Shown here: in pieces, positions 43,441 to 53,050 of the stretch
Numbering within the stretch: the stretch's first letter is position 1
Layout: each line of letters begins with the position of its first letter
DNA from: Clostridium pasteurianum DSM 525 = ATCC 6013
GTDB taxonomy: Bacteria; Bacillota; Clostridia; Clostridiales; Clostridiaceae
Length of the DNA stretch: 64,000 nt
Assembly (NCBI RefSeq): GCF_000807255.1
Contig: NZ_CP009268.1
Coordinates: 4,122,384 to 4,186,383 of the forward strand
Direction of reading: 5' to 3'
Position numbers and translations under genes: made by a program
Notes under the pieces: generated by a model
Database searches by the model: none
What the model saw: only the letters and a program-made list of their open reading frames with translations
What the model was told of the DNA's origin: nothing

Positions 43441-43599
43441 AGGCATGTGAAAATAAATAGTAAGTCAAAGATGCGACGAATATTTTGAATCTAACAAGGA
43501 AGCAGGTTCCGAGGATAGTGAGCTATCTGAGGGTTCTACTGACGTAGTAGGATTGAAAATAGGCTAGTATACTGACTAGTTATTTATTTGAATATGCCT
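43441..43599 (+). repeat. 159-bp MITE-like repeat, copy 2
   Basis: Same length and about 91% identity to the reverse complement of 22671-22829. The ends are AGGCATGTGAAAATAAATA and its imperfect inverted partner. In the core the hairpin CTAC-TGAC-GTAG here is CTGC-TGAC-GCAG in copy 1, a paired change. The rest of 43330-43666 is featureless AT-rich DNA. Confidence 0.8.
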
Positions 43600-43666
43600 A
43601 AATATAACTAAGGACTTACTTATAAAAAGCAAATCCTACTCACTCATCTGTATATAATGTTTTTTA

Positions 43667-44251
43667 TTATAAACCTATATTTTTGAAATAATTATATATT
43701 TTATTCAGTTTTTCCACCTGTTTTCCATTTTCACTTTCCATATTCCCAAATTCAAAAAATTTTACTTTCTTAATTCCTACATAATTAAATAAAGCTTTTT
43801 TCATCAAAACTTTGTGTGCATCGTGCAGAAAAAATAATGGATAATTAGTTGGTCCTCTCATAGTTGATATACATACTGCTGATCTTCCCTCTAATAGACC
43901 TTCTGATGTAAATCCTTTATACCTATAGGCAAAATTTGATGCAAATATTTGATCTATATATCCTAAAAGCATAGCAGGAGGTCTCCCCCACCATATAGGA
44001 TATATAAAAACCAGTTTATCTGCCCATATAATCTGTTGTCTATATTTTTCTAATTCAGCATCACAATATAAATTTCTCCTTGGTTTGTCCCTATTAAATA
44101 CCAACAGTGGATTAAATTTTTCTTCATATAAATCTAATACTTTTATATCTTTAACATTTGAATTTTCATTACTTCCCTGTAATATCTTCTGTAGAAATGA
44201 ATAGCACAAGCTTTCGTGATTAGGATGTGTATAAATAATTAACAATTTCAT
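43667..44251 (-). CDS. NAD(P)H:quinone oxidoreductase-like flavodoxin-fold protein
   Basis: A 194-aa member of the Flavodoxin_2 (KefF/NQO1/MdaB-like) family: MKLLIIYTHPNHESLC for the FMN phosphate loop, WADKLVFIYPIWWGRPPAMLLGYIDQIF for the conserved WW motif, and CISTMRGP for the second flavin loop. It would reduce quinones or electrophiles by two electrons. It is divergent from a MarR gene, with two operator-like dyads between, a common arrangement for electrophile-responsive reductases. Confidence 0.9.
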   Translation of the reverse strand: MKLLIIYTHPNHESLCYSFLQKILQGSNENSNVKDIKVLDLYEEKFNPLLVFNRDKPRRNLYCDAELEKYRQQIIWADKLVFIYPIWWGRPPAMLLGYIDQIFASNFAYRYKGFTSEGLLEGRSAVCISTMRGPTNYPLFFLHDAHKVLMKKALFNYVGIKKVKFFEFGNMESENGKQVEKLNKIYNYFKNIGL

Positions 44252-44268
44252 TATTTCACCTCATTTAC

Positions 44269-44322
44269 TTATCAAATGATAATAAAATCATAGCATATTG
44301 AAATTTACTTGTCAAATGATAA
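44269..44322. promoter_or_regulatory. Two operator-like dyads between the oxidoreductase and MarR genes
   Basis: TTATCAAATGATAA (44269-44282) and TTGTCAAATGATAA (44309-44322) repeat with a 40-bp period, about four helical turns. They are likely MarR binding sites controlling both divergent genes. Confidence 0.6.
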
Positions 44323-44371
44323 TTGTTTTTTGATATGTATTTTGATATGTTATAGCAAGAGGTGATTATTA

Positions 44372-44803
44372 TTGGATAAAAAAATTCTTTTTAATAAATT
44401 AATAACATTTACAGCCTCAGTGGAGCGTACTGTACAAGAATTGTCAAAGGATGCAAAACCAGACATGGTTACCCCAGTCCAATTTAGCATTCTTCAATAT
44501 ATAACTATTAACAAACTAGTTACTCTCAGCCAAATTAGTCATTGTGAAGATATATCCATGTCAAATGCCAGCCGGGAAATAAAGAAATTAGAAAATATGG
44601 ATTTAATAGAAAAGATTGATGATATAGAAGATAAACGAAAGCAATTCATCAGACTTTCAAGAAATGGAGAAATCATAATGAATACAGCTTTCAGCCATAT
44701 TGAGAGTAGATTTCTCAATATAATTAATAAACTTTGTGAAAATAATTTAGAGGATATATATAATGCCATAGATCTGCTTAATCATAGTTTGTTTATTAGG
44801 TAA
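44372..44803 (+). CDS. MarR-family transcriptional regulator
   Basis: A 143-aa regulator starting at TTG (44372) behind AAGAGGTGATTATTA. The winged helix reads VTLSQISHCEDISMSNASREIKKL followed by the DIEDKRKQFIRLSRNG wing. It probably represses the divergent flavodoxin-fold oxidoreductase and itself through the two dyads. The ligand is unknown. Confidence 0.9.
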   Translation: MDKKILFNKLITFTASVERTVQELSKDAKPDMVTPVQFSILQYITINKLVTLSQISHCEDISMSNASREIKKLENMDLIEKIDDIEDKRKQFIRLSRNGEIIMNTAFSHIESRFLNIINKLCENNLEDIYNAIDLLNHSLFIR

Positions 44804-44847
44804 ATTTATAAGCATTAACTATTATACGCTGTTAGCAAGGAGCTATT

Positions 44848-45939
44848 ATGGATATAAAAGAAAAAATCAAAAAATTACCTTATTCTCCTGGAGTGTACTT
44901 TATGAAAGATTCATTAAATAGTACAATTTATGTAGGTAAATCAAAGAACTTAAAGAGCAGAGTAAGCTCATATTTTCAAAACTCAAAATCACATTCTCCA
45001 AAAGTTTTAAAATTAGTTAAAAATCTAAAAAATTTTGACTATATAACTACAGACACCGAATTTGAAGCTTTTATATTAGAGTGCAAGTTAATAAGAATTA
45101 TTAAACCCATATATAATAGACAAATGAAAAATCCAAAATCCTATTGTTATATAAAAATAGCATTAGATGAAAAATATCCAGACATTGAAATATGTAATAC
45201 TTTAGATAAATTTGACAAAAGTATTTATTTTGGACCTTACACCAGTAAAAATACCGTAGAAAGAGCCATTAACGGAATTAAAGAATTTTATAAAATATTG
45301 TGCAATACTAACTTTAAAGCATCTGATTCCTGCATGAATTATTCTATGGATTTATGTATAGGTGTTTGCTTAAATGATAATGGAAAAAAGCAGCACAAAA
45401 CTATCTTAAATAGAATAATACAGCTTTTAAAAGGTGAAGACAAAACTATACTTATAGAGATGGAACAGAAAATGAATACCCTATCAGACAATTTTCACTT
45501 TGAAAAAGCTGCCAAATATAGAGATTATATAAATGCGATTAGCTATATGCTTAACAATATAAAAGTAATAAATTTTGCAAAAGAAAACAAAAATATTGCC
45601 TTACTGGAAATTCTAAATGAAGATAGTTTCAAATTTTTTCTTATTAGTGATAACAAATTACTTTTTAGCAGTAAATACAATTTAAAAAATATCAAATATA
45701 AAAACTTGGAGATTTTATTAAAATCTAAAATTTTATTTTATTTTAAAGATACAAATCTTAGAAAAAGTTTAGAAATTACTCATGAGGAAATAGATGAAGC
45801 TCAAATAATCTATAGCTACTTAAAAAATAAATCTAACAACTGCAGATATATAATAATTAAAGAAATGTGGCTGCATGATTTATTCAATGACTATATTGAT
45901 ATACATCTAAAAGAGTTTCTTACTCAATTCACCATATAA
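44848..45939 (+). CDS. Short UvrC-like nuclease (GIY-YIG plus UVR domain)
   Basis: A 363-aa protein. Its N-terminal GIY-YIG domain reads LPYSPGVYFMKDSLNSTIYVGKSKNL in outline, with FGPYTSKNTVERAI following. A Cys-containing segment (SCMNYSMDLCIGVC) resembles the UvrC iron-sulfur region, and a UVR motif (MNTLSDNFHFEKAAKYRDYI) lies near residue 215. The RNase H-like second nuclease and helix-hairpin-helix domains of full UvrC (about 600 aa) are absent. Cho of E. coli is a comparable short UvrC homologue. It may assist nucleotide excision repair. GGAGCTATT precedes the ATG, 44 bp after the MarR gene. Confidence 0.85.
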   Translation: MDIKEKIKKLPYSPGVYFMKDSLNSTIYVGKSKNLKSRVSSYFQNSKSHSPKVLKLVKNLKNFDYITTDTEFEAFILECKLIRIIKPIYNRQMKNPKSYCYIKIALDEKYPDIEICNTLDKFDKSIYFGPYTSKNTVERAINGIKEFYKILCNTNFKASDSCMNYSMDLCIGVCLNDNGKKQHKTILNRIIQLLKGEDKTILIEMEQKMNTLSDNFHFEKAAKYRDYINAISYMLNNIKVINFAKENKNIALLEILNEDSFKFFLISDNKLLFSSKYNLKNIKYKNLEILLKSKILFYFKDTNLRKSLEITHEEIDEAQIIYSYLKNKSNNCRYIIIKEMWLHDLFNDYIDIHLKEFLTQFTI

Positions 45940-45977
45940 AATGTTTTAATTAAAATAAGCTGTAAATAAATTTAGGA

Positions 45978-46011
45978 AAAATATGTATATAGCAACCTAT
46001 ATACATATTTT
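45978..46011 (-). terminator. Terminator overlapping the end of the CorC/HlyC-type gene
   Basis: ATATGTATATAG pairs with CTATATACATAT around CAAC; on the minus strand TTTTT follows. The stop codon of the membrane-protein gene lies inside the stem. Confidence 0.75.
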
Positions 46012-47310
46012 AACTTTTTCTATTCTCTTTTTATTGACTTCCTCTATTTGAAATATTATATTTTCATATTCTATAACTTTTTCTTCATCCTTTTTAGGGA
46101 TTCTTCCCAGCATACTAACTAAAAAACCCCCTATGGTGTCATAACTTTTTGATACCAAATTCAAGTTAAGACGATCATTTAAATCATTTAATGAAAGTAA
46201 TCCATTTACTATATAAGTATTATTATCGACTTTCCTTATATTAGGTTCATAGTCATCATATTCGTCTTCAATATCTCCCATAACTTCCTCTATAAGATCT
46301 TCAATGGTAACTATTCCTGAAAAACCGCCATATTCATCTATTAATACAGCCATATGATTCCTAAAATTTTTTAGTTCCTTAAATAACTTATTTATATTTT
46401 TATTTTCATAAACAAAATAAGGTGTATGCAGTATACTTCTAATGTCTATACTTTCAAAACCTTTTTTATGGGCCTCAATTACAACATCTTTAATATTAAG
46501 TATACCTATAATATTATCAATATCATCTTCATATACTGGTATTCTTGAATATTTTTCTTCCAATAAGCTATCTAACAAAAGTGTGATAGGTCGATTTACA
46601 TCAATTAAAAACACTTCAGGCCTTGGTGTCATAACTTCTTTAGCTAATTTATCTTCAAATTCAAATATTCCATTTATCATATCCTTTTCTGCTTCATCTA
46701 TAACACCCTGTTCCTTTCCTGTTTCTATAAGATATTTTATATCTTCTTTTGATAGTTTTTCATCTGAATCTTCCTTATCTAATCCAGTGATACTTACTAA
46801 ACTATTGGTAGATACAGAAAGCAATTTTACAAAAGGTATCATTACTTTAGATATATAGAAAATAGGGACTACAGAAAATAATGCAATTGTTTCTGGTTTC
46901 TGCAAGGCTATACGTTTAGGAAATAATTCTCCAAACACAAGTGTTATATAAGATAGAGCAATTGTTATAAGTACTAAAGCTATTTCTTTGCTGTAGGGTA
47001 TATTCAAATTAATCAAAACTGCTGAAAATTTATTAGATATACCTGTAGCAGCAGAAGCACTGGAAAAAAATCCTGCGAAAGTAATTCCCACTTGAATGGT
47101 TGATAAAAATTTAGTTGGATCTTCCATGAGTTTTTCTAACAATTTTGCTTTTTTGTTTCCATCTTCTGAAAGAAACTTAATTTTATTTTTATTTAAGGAT
47201 ACTATTGCCATTTCTGCAGATGCAAAAAATGCATTTATTAAAGTCAAAATAGCAATTAATATAAATTGAGATGTCATATGATTAGGCTCAGGTTCGGGTT
47301 CTGGTTCCAT
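45997..47310 (-). CDS. CNNM/CorC-type membrane protein (DUF21, CBS pair, CorC_HlyC)
   Basis: A 437-aa protein. The N-terminal DUF21/CNNM domain has about three to four helices (ILIAILTLINAFFASAEMAI, ALVLITIALSYITLVFGELFPKR), followed by a CBS pair (VMTPRPEVFLIDVN; SIDIRSILHTPYFV, AVLIDEYGGFSGIVTIEDL) and a CorC_HlyC domain at the C-terminus. Relatives function in Mg2+ (or other cation) efflux; 'hemolysin' in annotations is historical. The N-terminus carries an odd acidic-proline run, MEPEPEPEPNHM; translation from the second Met (MTSQF) is possible but has no better ribosome site. Confidence 0.9.
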   Translation of the reverse strand: MEPEPEPEPNHMTSQFILIAILTLINAFFASAEMAIVSLNKNKIKFLSEDGNKKAKLLEKLMEDPTKFLSTIQVGITFAGFFSSASAATGISNKFSAVLINLNIPYSKEIALVLITIALSYITLVFGELFPKRIALQKPETIALFSVVPIFYISKVMIPFVKLLSVSTNSLVSITGLDKEDSDEKLSKEDIKYLIETGKEQGVIDEAEKDMINGIFEFEDKLAKEVMTPRPEVFLIDVNRPITLLLDSLLEEKYSRIPVYEDDIDNIIGILNIKDVVIEAHKKGFESIDIRSILHTPYFVYENKNINKLFKELKNFRNHMAVLIDEYGGFSGIVTIEDLIEEVMGDIEDEYDDYEPNIRKVDNNTYIVNGLLSLNDLNDRLNLNLVSKSYDTIGGFLVSMLGRIPKKDEEKVIEYENIIFQIEEVNKKRIEKVKICI

Positions 47311-47531
47311 TAAAATTCCTCCTGTTAAATAAATTTTGTATTATTATAATAATATCATAAAATTCAGTCTTTTTGTAATAATTTTTTTATTTTTTCTGCA
47401 TTTTTAACAACATATTACTAATTTATTTTCTATTTGTCAATTACTTTCTGTAATGCTTCATAATCTAAATATGTATGTACTGCTGATAAAACCATATATT
47501 AAAACTTAATTTAAAACTGCTTCAATATAAT

Positions 47532-47588
47532 AATAGATAGGCTTGTTTCACAATAAATATATATTCATTGCGAAGCAGCCTATCTATT
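47532..47588 (-). terminator. Terminator of the Gfo/Idh/MocA gene
   Basis: AATAGATAGGCT-x-TTC pairs with GAAGCAGCCTATCTATT across AT-rich loop sequence, 22 bases past the gene stop. The rest of 47311-47609 contains only a 21-codon open scrap (MVLSAVHTYLDYEALQKVID, minus strand, 47430-47495), probably a remnant. Confidence 0.7.
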
Positions 47589-47609
47589 ACTATTTATATA
47601 TTTAAAGGT

Positions 47610-48581
47610 TTATTCAAAAGGATATACAAATCCCCATTGATTTCTTACTTCACTTAATAAGTGAGTAACATCAATCGATAATTGAAGCTGTTCATGACCT
47701 GTTTTATTAGTAATATATTCCTGCATATCTTCTACTTCATAATTAAGGGCTTTTGCTGTTTCTCCTAGTTTAATTTCCTCTGTTCTTCCATCTTCTGTAT
47801 AAGTTATAGTTGCCTTATCAGCTCTTGGATAATTGTTTACTTCAATATATCCAAGTTCTCCTGCTACAACACCACGTTTTGGCTGCTTTGCCCTCATAGT
47901 TAAAGCCATTACTGCCATTTGATCACGGTCATTTTTCATAATAATACCAGATTGTTCATCTACTCCAGTTTCAAAATACTTTGCAGTAGTGAGAATTACA
48001 TTTGGCTTACTCTCCAAGAAATATCTTGCAAAAGAAGTTGCATAGACTCCTATATCAAGTAATGCTCCACCAGCTAGTTCTTTGCTAAAGAAACGATTTT
48101 TAACATCATACTCTTTACAGCTTCCAAAATTAACCTGGACCATTTTTACTTTACCTATAGCGCCTGAATCAACAATTTCCTTTAATTTTTTGTATAAAGG
48201 CATATGATATAATGTCATTCCCTCTGTTACAACCAAGTTTTTCTCTTTTGCAATTGCAACTACCTTATCTAATTGCTTTGCATTTACTGTAATTGCCTTT
48301 TCACAGAAAACATGTTTACCATTTTTAACTGCCTTTAATAAAAATTCATAGTGAAGATTATGTGGAGTTGATATATATACAATATCAATCTCTGGATTTG
48401 CAATCATCTTATCAGCATCATTATAGACATTTGACACATGAAATTTATTTGCAAAATCCTGTGCTTTTTCTAAATTAATATCACATACTGCATAGATTTC
48501 ACCATTTACTTCATTCAATGCAGTTGCCATTTCCCCACCAATATTACCTGTTCCTAAAATAGCCCAATTGTACTTTTTCAT
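47610..48581 (-). CDS. Gfo/Idh/MocA-family NAD(P)-dependent oxidoreductase
   Basis: A 323-aa enzyme. The Rossmann motif is AILGTGNIGGEMATAL, and the catalytic EKAITVNAKQ (family EKP-like, here with Ala for Pro) is in HVFCEKAITV. The C-terminal alpha/beta domain with GGALLDIGVYATSFA is typical. These enzymes oxidise or reduce sugars, polyols or cyclitols; the substrate cannot be deduced. It stands alone between the membrane protein and the fructose PTS genes; both run the same way but each has its own upstream region. Confidence 0.88.
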   Translation of the reverse strand: MKKYNWAILGTGNIGGEMATALNEVNGEIYAVCDINLEKAQDFANKFHVSNVYNDADKMIANPEIDIVYISTPHNLHYEFLLKAVKNGKHVFCEKAITVNAKQLDKVVAIAKEKNLVVTEGMTLYHMPLYKKLKEIVDSGAIGKVKMVQVNFGSCKEYDVKNRFFSKELAGGALLDIGVYATSFARYFLESKPNVILTTAKYFETGVDEQSGIIMKNDRDQMAVMALTMRAKQPKRGVVAGELGYIEVNNYPRADKATITYTEDGRTEEIKLGETAKALNYEVEDMQEYITNKTGHEQLQLSIDVTHLLSEVRNQWGFVYPFE

Positions 48582-48686
48582 ATAAATTCTCCTTCTTTCT
48601 AAACTATAAAATTAATTTTATCTAAAATAATGAAATACAAATATATAAATCTTAACTTATTATTATACAGAAGTTACTAACATTAA

Positions 48687-50612
48687 TTATTCAGTAACTG
48701 CTAGAGGCTTCTTTAAAAATGCCAGCACAATACAGCCAACTATAGCTCCAATTACTAATGATATAAGATATCCAAAGGGATTCCCTATTAGAGGAAGAAC
48801 AAATATTCCACCATGAGGAGCTCTGAGTGTACATCCAAAGAACATAGATAGTCCACCAGCTACAGCTGAACCCGCTACACAGGCAGGAATAACTCTTAAA
48901 GGATCCTGTGCTGCAAAAGGTATAGCCCCCTCTGATATAAAAGATAATCCTAAAACATAGTTTACAACTCCAGATTTTCTTTCCTTCTCAGTAAATCTAT
49001 TTTTAAAAAATGTGGTACATAAAGCAATTGCCAGTGGTGGAATCATTCCACCTGCCATAACAGCCGCCATAATTTCATAATTACCTGATGCTAGTTGTGA
49101 TGTAGCAAACACATAGGATGTTTTATTAATAGGGCCACCCATATCTGTTGACTGCATACCAGCAACAATTATTCCTAGAAGTATTTTACTTGAACCATTC
49201 ATATTATTTAAAAAGCCAGTTAATCCTGTATTAATCATTCCCATAAATGGATTGATAAAAGTTGTAACTATAGCAACTATCAATATTCCAAGAACCGGAT
49301 AAATTAAAATTGGTTTAATTCCTGCTATGGCATTAGGCAGCTTGCTAAATAATTTTTTTAATCCCAGTACAACATATCCACCAATAAATCCTGCTAATAG
49401 CGCTCCTAGAAAACCTGCATTAATATCTCCTCCTGCTGGATTGGCAAAGGTAATTCCCATCTTTGCAACCATTCCACCAATAAATCCAACGGCAAGTCCT
49501 GGTCTATCAGCAATACTCATTCCTATATATCCTGCTAACACAGGTAACATAAGTCCAAATGCCTGCTGACCAATTGTAAGAAGATAAGCCGCAACAGGTG
49601 TATTTTTACCAAAATTTGCAGGATTTATAGAATAATCATCAAGTAGAAAAGCCAATGCAATGAGTATTCCTCCACCTATAACAAAAGGAAGCATATGTGA
49701 TACACCATTCATAAGATGCTTATAAATAGAACGACCAATTCCCTCTTTTTCTTCGGCATTTTCAGATTCTTTTGATTTATTAGAACTATGATAAATAGGA
49801 ACATCTCCACTTATGGCACGATTTATTAATTCTTCTCCCTTATGAATACCATCAGATACTTTAGTAATAATGACTTTTTTACCATCAAAACGATCCATTT
49901 CAACATTTTTATCTGCTGCAACTATAATACCTTCTGCTGCTTCAATTTCTTCTTTCGTTAAAACATTTTTTGCTCCATCTGCACCATTAGTTTCTACTTT
50001 TATCGAAATTCCAAGTTTTTTACCCTTCTGTTCTAAGTTTTCTGCTGCCATAAAAGTATGTGCTATACCAGTAGGACACGCTGTAACAGCTAAAACTCTA
50101 TATCCACCCTTTGAAGAATTCTTTTCTTCTTTAGCCTCCTCTGGAAATTTCTCAGTTTCCTTTTCATCAATAATACTCAAAAATTCTTTTTTACTTTTTG
50201 CTGAAATTAACTTGTCTTTAAAATCTTCATCCATAAGTATGGTAGATAATCTAGCTAAAACTTGAAGATGTATATCTCCGCCACCTTCTGGTGCAGCAAT
50301 CATAAAAAATAATTTAGAAGGCTCACCATCAAGTGCATCATAATCTACTCCTTCTGGAATTACCATAGCTGAAAGTGTTGCTGTTTTTACAGCTTTATTT
50401 TTAGCATGAGGAATAGCTATTCCTCCTCCAATACCCGTTGAACAATGTTCTTCTCTTTGCAACACACCTTTTTTATATTCTTCAATATCTTCAATATTGC
50501 CTGAATTATTCATTAACTCTAACAATCTACCGATAACGTTTTCTTTTGTGTTAATATTTTTGTCAGCATTGAGTTCAATACATTGTTCTTTTAATAGATC
50601 CTTAATACGCAT
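48687..50612 (-). CDS. fruA: Fructose-type PTS permease EIIABC
   Basis: A 641-aa fused transporter. EIIA (about 1-150) has the phospho-His in GGGIAIPHAKNKA; EIIB (about 175-270) has the phospho-Cys in VTACPTGIAHTFMAAE; EIIC (about 295-640) has 8-10 membrane segments (HMLPFVIGGGILIALAFLLD, GVVNYVLGLSFISEGAIPF). It imports fructose with phosphorylation at C1. Unusually for Firmicutes no fruR or fruK gene is adjacent. AAGGAGG precedes the ATG. The gene may instead serve a related sugar; the class is secure. Confidence 0.93.
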   Translation of the reverse strand: MRIKDLLKEQCIELNADKNINTKENVIGRLLELMNNSGNIEDIEEYKKGVLQREEHCSTGIGGGIAIPHAKNKAVKTATLSAMVIPEGVDYDALDGEPSKLFFMIAAPEGGGDIHLQVLARLSTILMDEDFKDKLISAKSKKEFLSIIDEKETEKFPEEAKEEKNSSKGGYRVLAVTACPTGIAHTFMAAENLEQKGKKLGISIKVETNGADGAKNVLTKEEIEAAEGIIVAADKNVEMDRFDGKKVIITKVSDGIHKGEELINRAISGDVPIYHSSNKSKESENAEEKEGIGRSIYKHLMNGVSHMLPFVIGGGILIALAFLLDDYSINPANFGKNTPVAAYLLTIGQQAFGLMLPVLAGYIGMSIADRPGLAVGFIGGMVAKMGITFANPAGGDINAGFLGALLAGFIGGYVVLGLKKLFSKLPNAIAGIKPILIYPVLGILIVAIVTTFINPFMGMINTGLTGFLNNMNGSSKILLGIIVAGMQSTDMGGPINKTSYVFATSQLASGNYEIMAAVMAGGMIPPLAIALCTTFFKNRFTEKERKSGVVNYVLGLSFISEGAIPFAAQDPLRVIPACVAGSAVAGGLSMFFGCTLRAPHGGIFVLPLIGNPFGYLISLVIGAIVGCIVLAFLKKPLAVTE

Positions 50613-51143
50613 ATAAAAATCCTCCTTAATAGTATAATAATTTTTATCTAAATTTCTAATTCTTAAATTTAAAACTAAAAAATATGATGACTAAACTATT
50701 TTAAATAAATAAAACTTCATAAATTCTCATATAAAATAATTCAATACAACTAACTATATAAAATAATATTAACTTTAGAGTCAGACTTACTTTTACATAA
50801 AAATTATATTTATATTGCATTCCTATATTCATTTATGTTTTTTTATTAGTAAATATATGAATCTTTTTTCTTACCTCCTATAATATTTTTTTCTTTTGTT
50901 TATATATCTAATATATTATGATAGATTAATTTTGTCAATATACTTTATATAAAAATTATTTTCATATATGATTATAAATGATTTTTATGGGATATATATA
51001 GTTATTCTTATGTAAAAATTTGCATATATAGGTTGTTAGTATACAAATATTAACAATATATAAATATAATCTTATAAATTATCTATCTATTTTATTGCAT
51101 TACGAAAATCATCCCTTAAACAATAATTTTAAAGCTCTATAAT
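50613..51143. other. Gene-free AT-rich stretch upstream of the fructose PTS gene
   Basis: About 530 bases of very AT-rich DNA. It must contain the fruA promoter, but no single -10/-35 pair stands out, and no convincing catabolite-response element was seen. No coding remnant was recognised. Confidence 0.5.
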
Positions 51144-51215
51144 ATAAAAAACCTCCAATATAGAATAGAAGCAGTGTTAGTAATTTACTCACTACAACTA
51201 AAATATATTGAAGGT
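51144..51215 (-). terminator. Terminator of the pxp operon
   Basis: A long cruciform: ACCTCCAATATA (51151-51162) with TATATTGAAGGT (51204-51215), one mismatch, enclosing AGTG...CACT. On the minus strand TTTTTT follows. It lies 109 bases past the pxpC stop. Confidence 0.6.
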
Positions 51216-51324
51216 ATGTCCAAAATGGACAATAACAGTTTAGCACATATTAAATATACCATACTTATACTCGTAATTGCCAGCTATATTATATTAGATA
51301 TATGACAATTTACAATTCATAAAT

Positions 51325-52329
51325 TTACCTGTAAACTTTAAATTTCAGGGCATTTCTTATATCATTAATGGACTTTTCTCTTTTAAAATATAAAATTTTA
51401 GCTTCCTCCAAAGAAATTTTCTTAAATATAACTTTTTCATTAGGTTTTAATTGTACAATTTTAGAAATATCTACAGAAGCTATTTGAGCAATTTTAGGAT
51501 ATCCCCCTATAGTCTGCCTATCTGCCAAAAGTATAATGGGATTTCCATCTGGAGGTACTTGAATAGTTCCAAGATATACTGGTTCAGAAATCATCTCCAG
51601 TGGTTCTCTTAAATTTAATTTAACTCCATTCAATCGATAACCCATTCTATCAGACTTTACTGATATATTAAATTGTGACTTAAAAAATTCATTTATACTC
51701 TCCTGGGTAAAGTTTTCAAATTGTCTTTCTCTAAAAACTCTTATACTATTAACTTTACCTTTAGTACGTTTTATATGATTTACATACCATTTAGGAAATA
51801 TGTACTTGTTCATAGAAGATATTGAAGAAATTCTTTTTATAATATCAATTGATGCTTCTTTAGAATTTTCAAGTTCTATTATATCATCTTTTTTCAAAGT
51901 TCTTCCTTTATACCCTCCAATTCCAGCTTTAATGTAGGTACTCTTACTTTCCATAATATTTTTCAATTTAAATCCTCCAGCAAAAGCTAAATAAGATCTG
52001 CATCCAGATTTACAAGGGCCAAATTTTAATAAACTATCTTCCTTTAAATAGATGGGTCTCCACATGGGCGCATCCCGTCCATCTATTGTAGGTGAAATAT
52101 CAGCTCCCGTTATGGCAAGAAGAGTTCCTTTTTCAAGCATTAATTCTGGGCCAATCAATGTAATCTCAAAAGCTGCCTCTCCTTCCTTATTTCCAACTAA
52201 AATATTTGCAATTCGCAGTGCTTCCAAATCCATTGCCCCACCAACTACAACACCATATTTTTGAAATCCCGGCCTTCCTAAATCCTGAATAGTTGTAAAT
52301 AGTCCTGGATTTAAAACTTTTATATTCAC
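51325..52329 (-). CDS. pxpC: 5-Oxoprolinase subunit C (biotin-dependent carboxyltransferase-like, KipA)
   Basis: A 334-aa AHS2/KipA-type protein: MNIKVLNPGLFTTIQDLGRPGFQKYGV at the N-terminus in outline, GAMDLEALRIANILVGN, and PILLADRQTIGGYPKIA near residue 265. With PxpA and PxpB it cleaves 5-oxoproline to glutamate using ATP. Its start overlaps the pxpB stop by 4 bases. It is the last gene of the operon. Confidence 0.93.
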   Translation of the reverse strand: MNIKVLNPGLFTTIQDLGRPGFQKYGVVVGGAMDLEALRIANILVGNKEGEAAFEITLIGPELMLEKGTLLAITGADISPTIDGRDAPMWRPIYLKEDSLLKFGPCKSGCRSYLAFAGGFKLKNIMESKSTYIKAGIGGYKGRTLKKDDIIELENSKEASIDIIKRISSISSMNKYIFPKWYVNHIKRTKGKVNSIRVFRERQFENFTQESINEFFKSQFNISVKSDRMGYRLNGVKLNLREPLEMISEPVYLGTIQVPPDGNPIILLADRQTIGGYPKIAQIASVDISKIVQLKPNEKVIFKKISLEEAKILYFKREKSINDIRNALKFKVYR

Positions 52330-53003
52330 TTTTTATTCCCCATCTCTTCATATTCCTCAAAGGAAATTGGATAAAATTTCACTATATCTCCTGCCCTAAG
52401 CAAAGTTGGCGGCTCTTCTTCAGGTCTAAACAATTTTAATGGCGTACTGCCAATAATCTGCCAGCCGCCAGGAGTACTTATAGGATATACTCCAGTTTGC
52501 TCTCCTGCAATACCTACAGCTCCTTTCGGAATAGCAGTACGAGGTGATTTACGCCTTGGAGTAGCTATACTTTTACTCATTCCTCCCAAGTAAGGAAATC
52601 CTGGTGCAAACCCAATCATGTAGACAATATATTTGCCCTTAGAGTGAATTTTTACTACTTCATCTATTGAGATCTTATTATAATCTGCTACATATTGAAT
52701 ATCTGGTCCAAATTTATCTCCATAGCATACTGGAATTTTAACAATTCTTCTATTCTTTTCATAAGGTAATTTTAAATTGCAAAGTATATTTTTAAGAATT
52801 AAGTACACTTCTTCATAATTTGATTCCATTGGATTATAGATTACAGCTACACTTGAAAAAGCTGGTATGTATTCAACCATTCCCTTAAAAGGATGTTTAT
52901 CCAAATACTCACAAAATGCTTTTACTATTTCCTGTATATCTTCATTAATAGTTTCCCCAAATTCAATTAGAATTGATGTTTCATTTACTTCAATAATATC
53001 CAT
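52326..53003 (-). CDS. pxpB: 5-Oxoprolinase subunit B (KipI-type)
   Basis: A 225-aa AHS1/KipI domain protein with YMIGFAPGFPYLGGM, ATPRRKSPRTAIPKGAVGIA and STPGGWQIIGSTPLKLF, all family signatures. ATG at 53003 behind TTGGAGTACTGAT is chosen; the open frame reaches a TTG 42 bases upstream without a ribosome site. In Bacillus the KipI name reflects an effect on KinA, but the operon context here points to the oxoprolinase role. Confidence 0.92.
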   Translation of the reverse strand: MDIIEVNETSILIEFGETINEDIQEIVKAFCEYLDKHPFKGMVEYIPAFSSVAVIYNPMESNYEEVYLILKNILCNLKLPYEKNRRIVKIPVCYGDKFGPDIQYVADYNKISIDEVVKIHSKGKYIVYMIGFAPGFPYLGGMSKSIATPRRKSPRTAIPKGAVGIAGEQTGVYPISTPGGWQIIGSTPLKLFRPEEEPPTLLRAGDIVKFYPISFEEYEEMGNKK

Positions 53004-53050
53004 ATCAGTACTCCAAAAAATTAATATTAATTCTATACTTTTCAAATAAA

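Noticed and set aside
46000-47310. A hemolysin toxin gene
   Set aside because: The HlyC/CorC name is historical; the DUF21-CBS-CorC architecture indicates a cation-related membrane protein.
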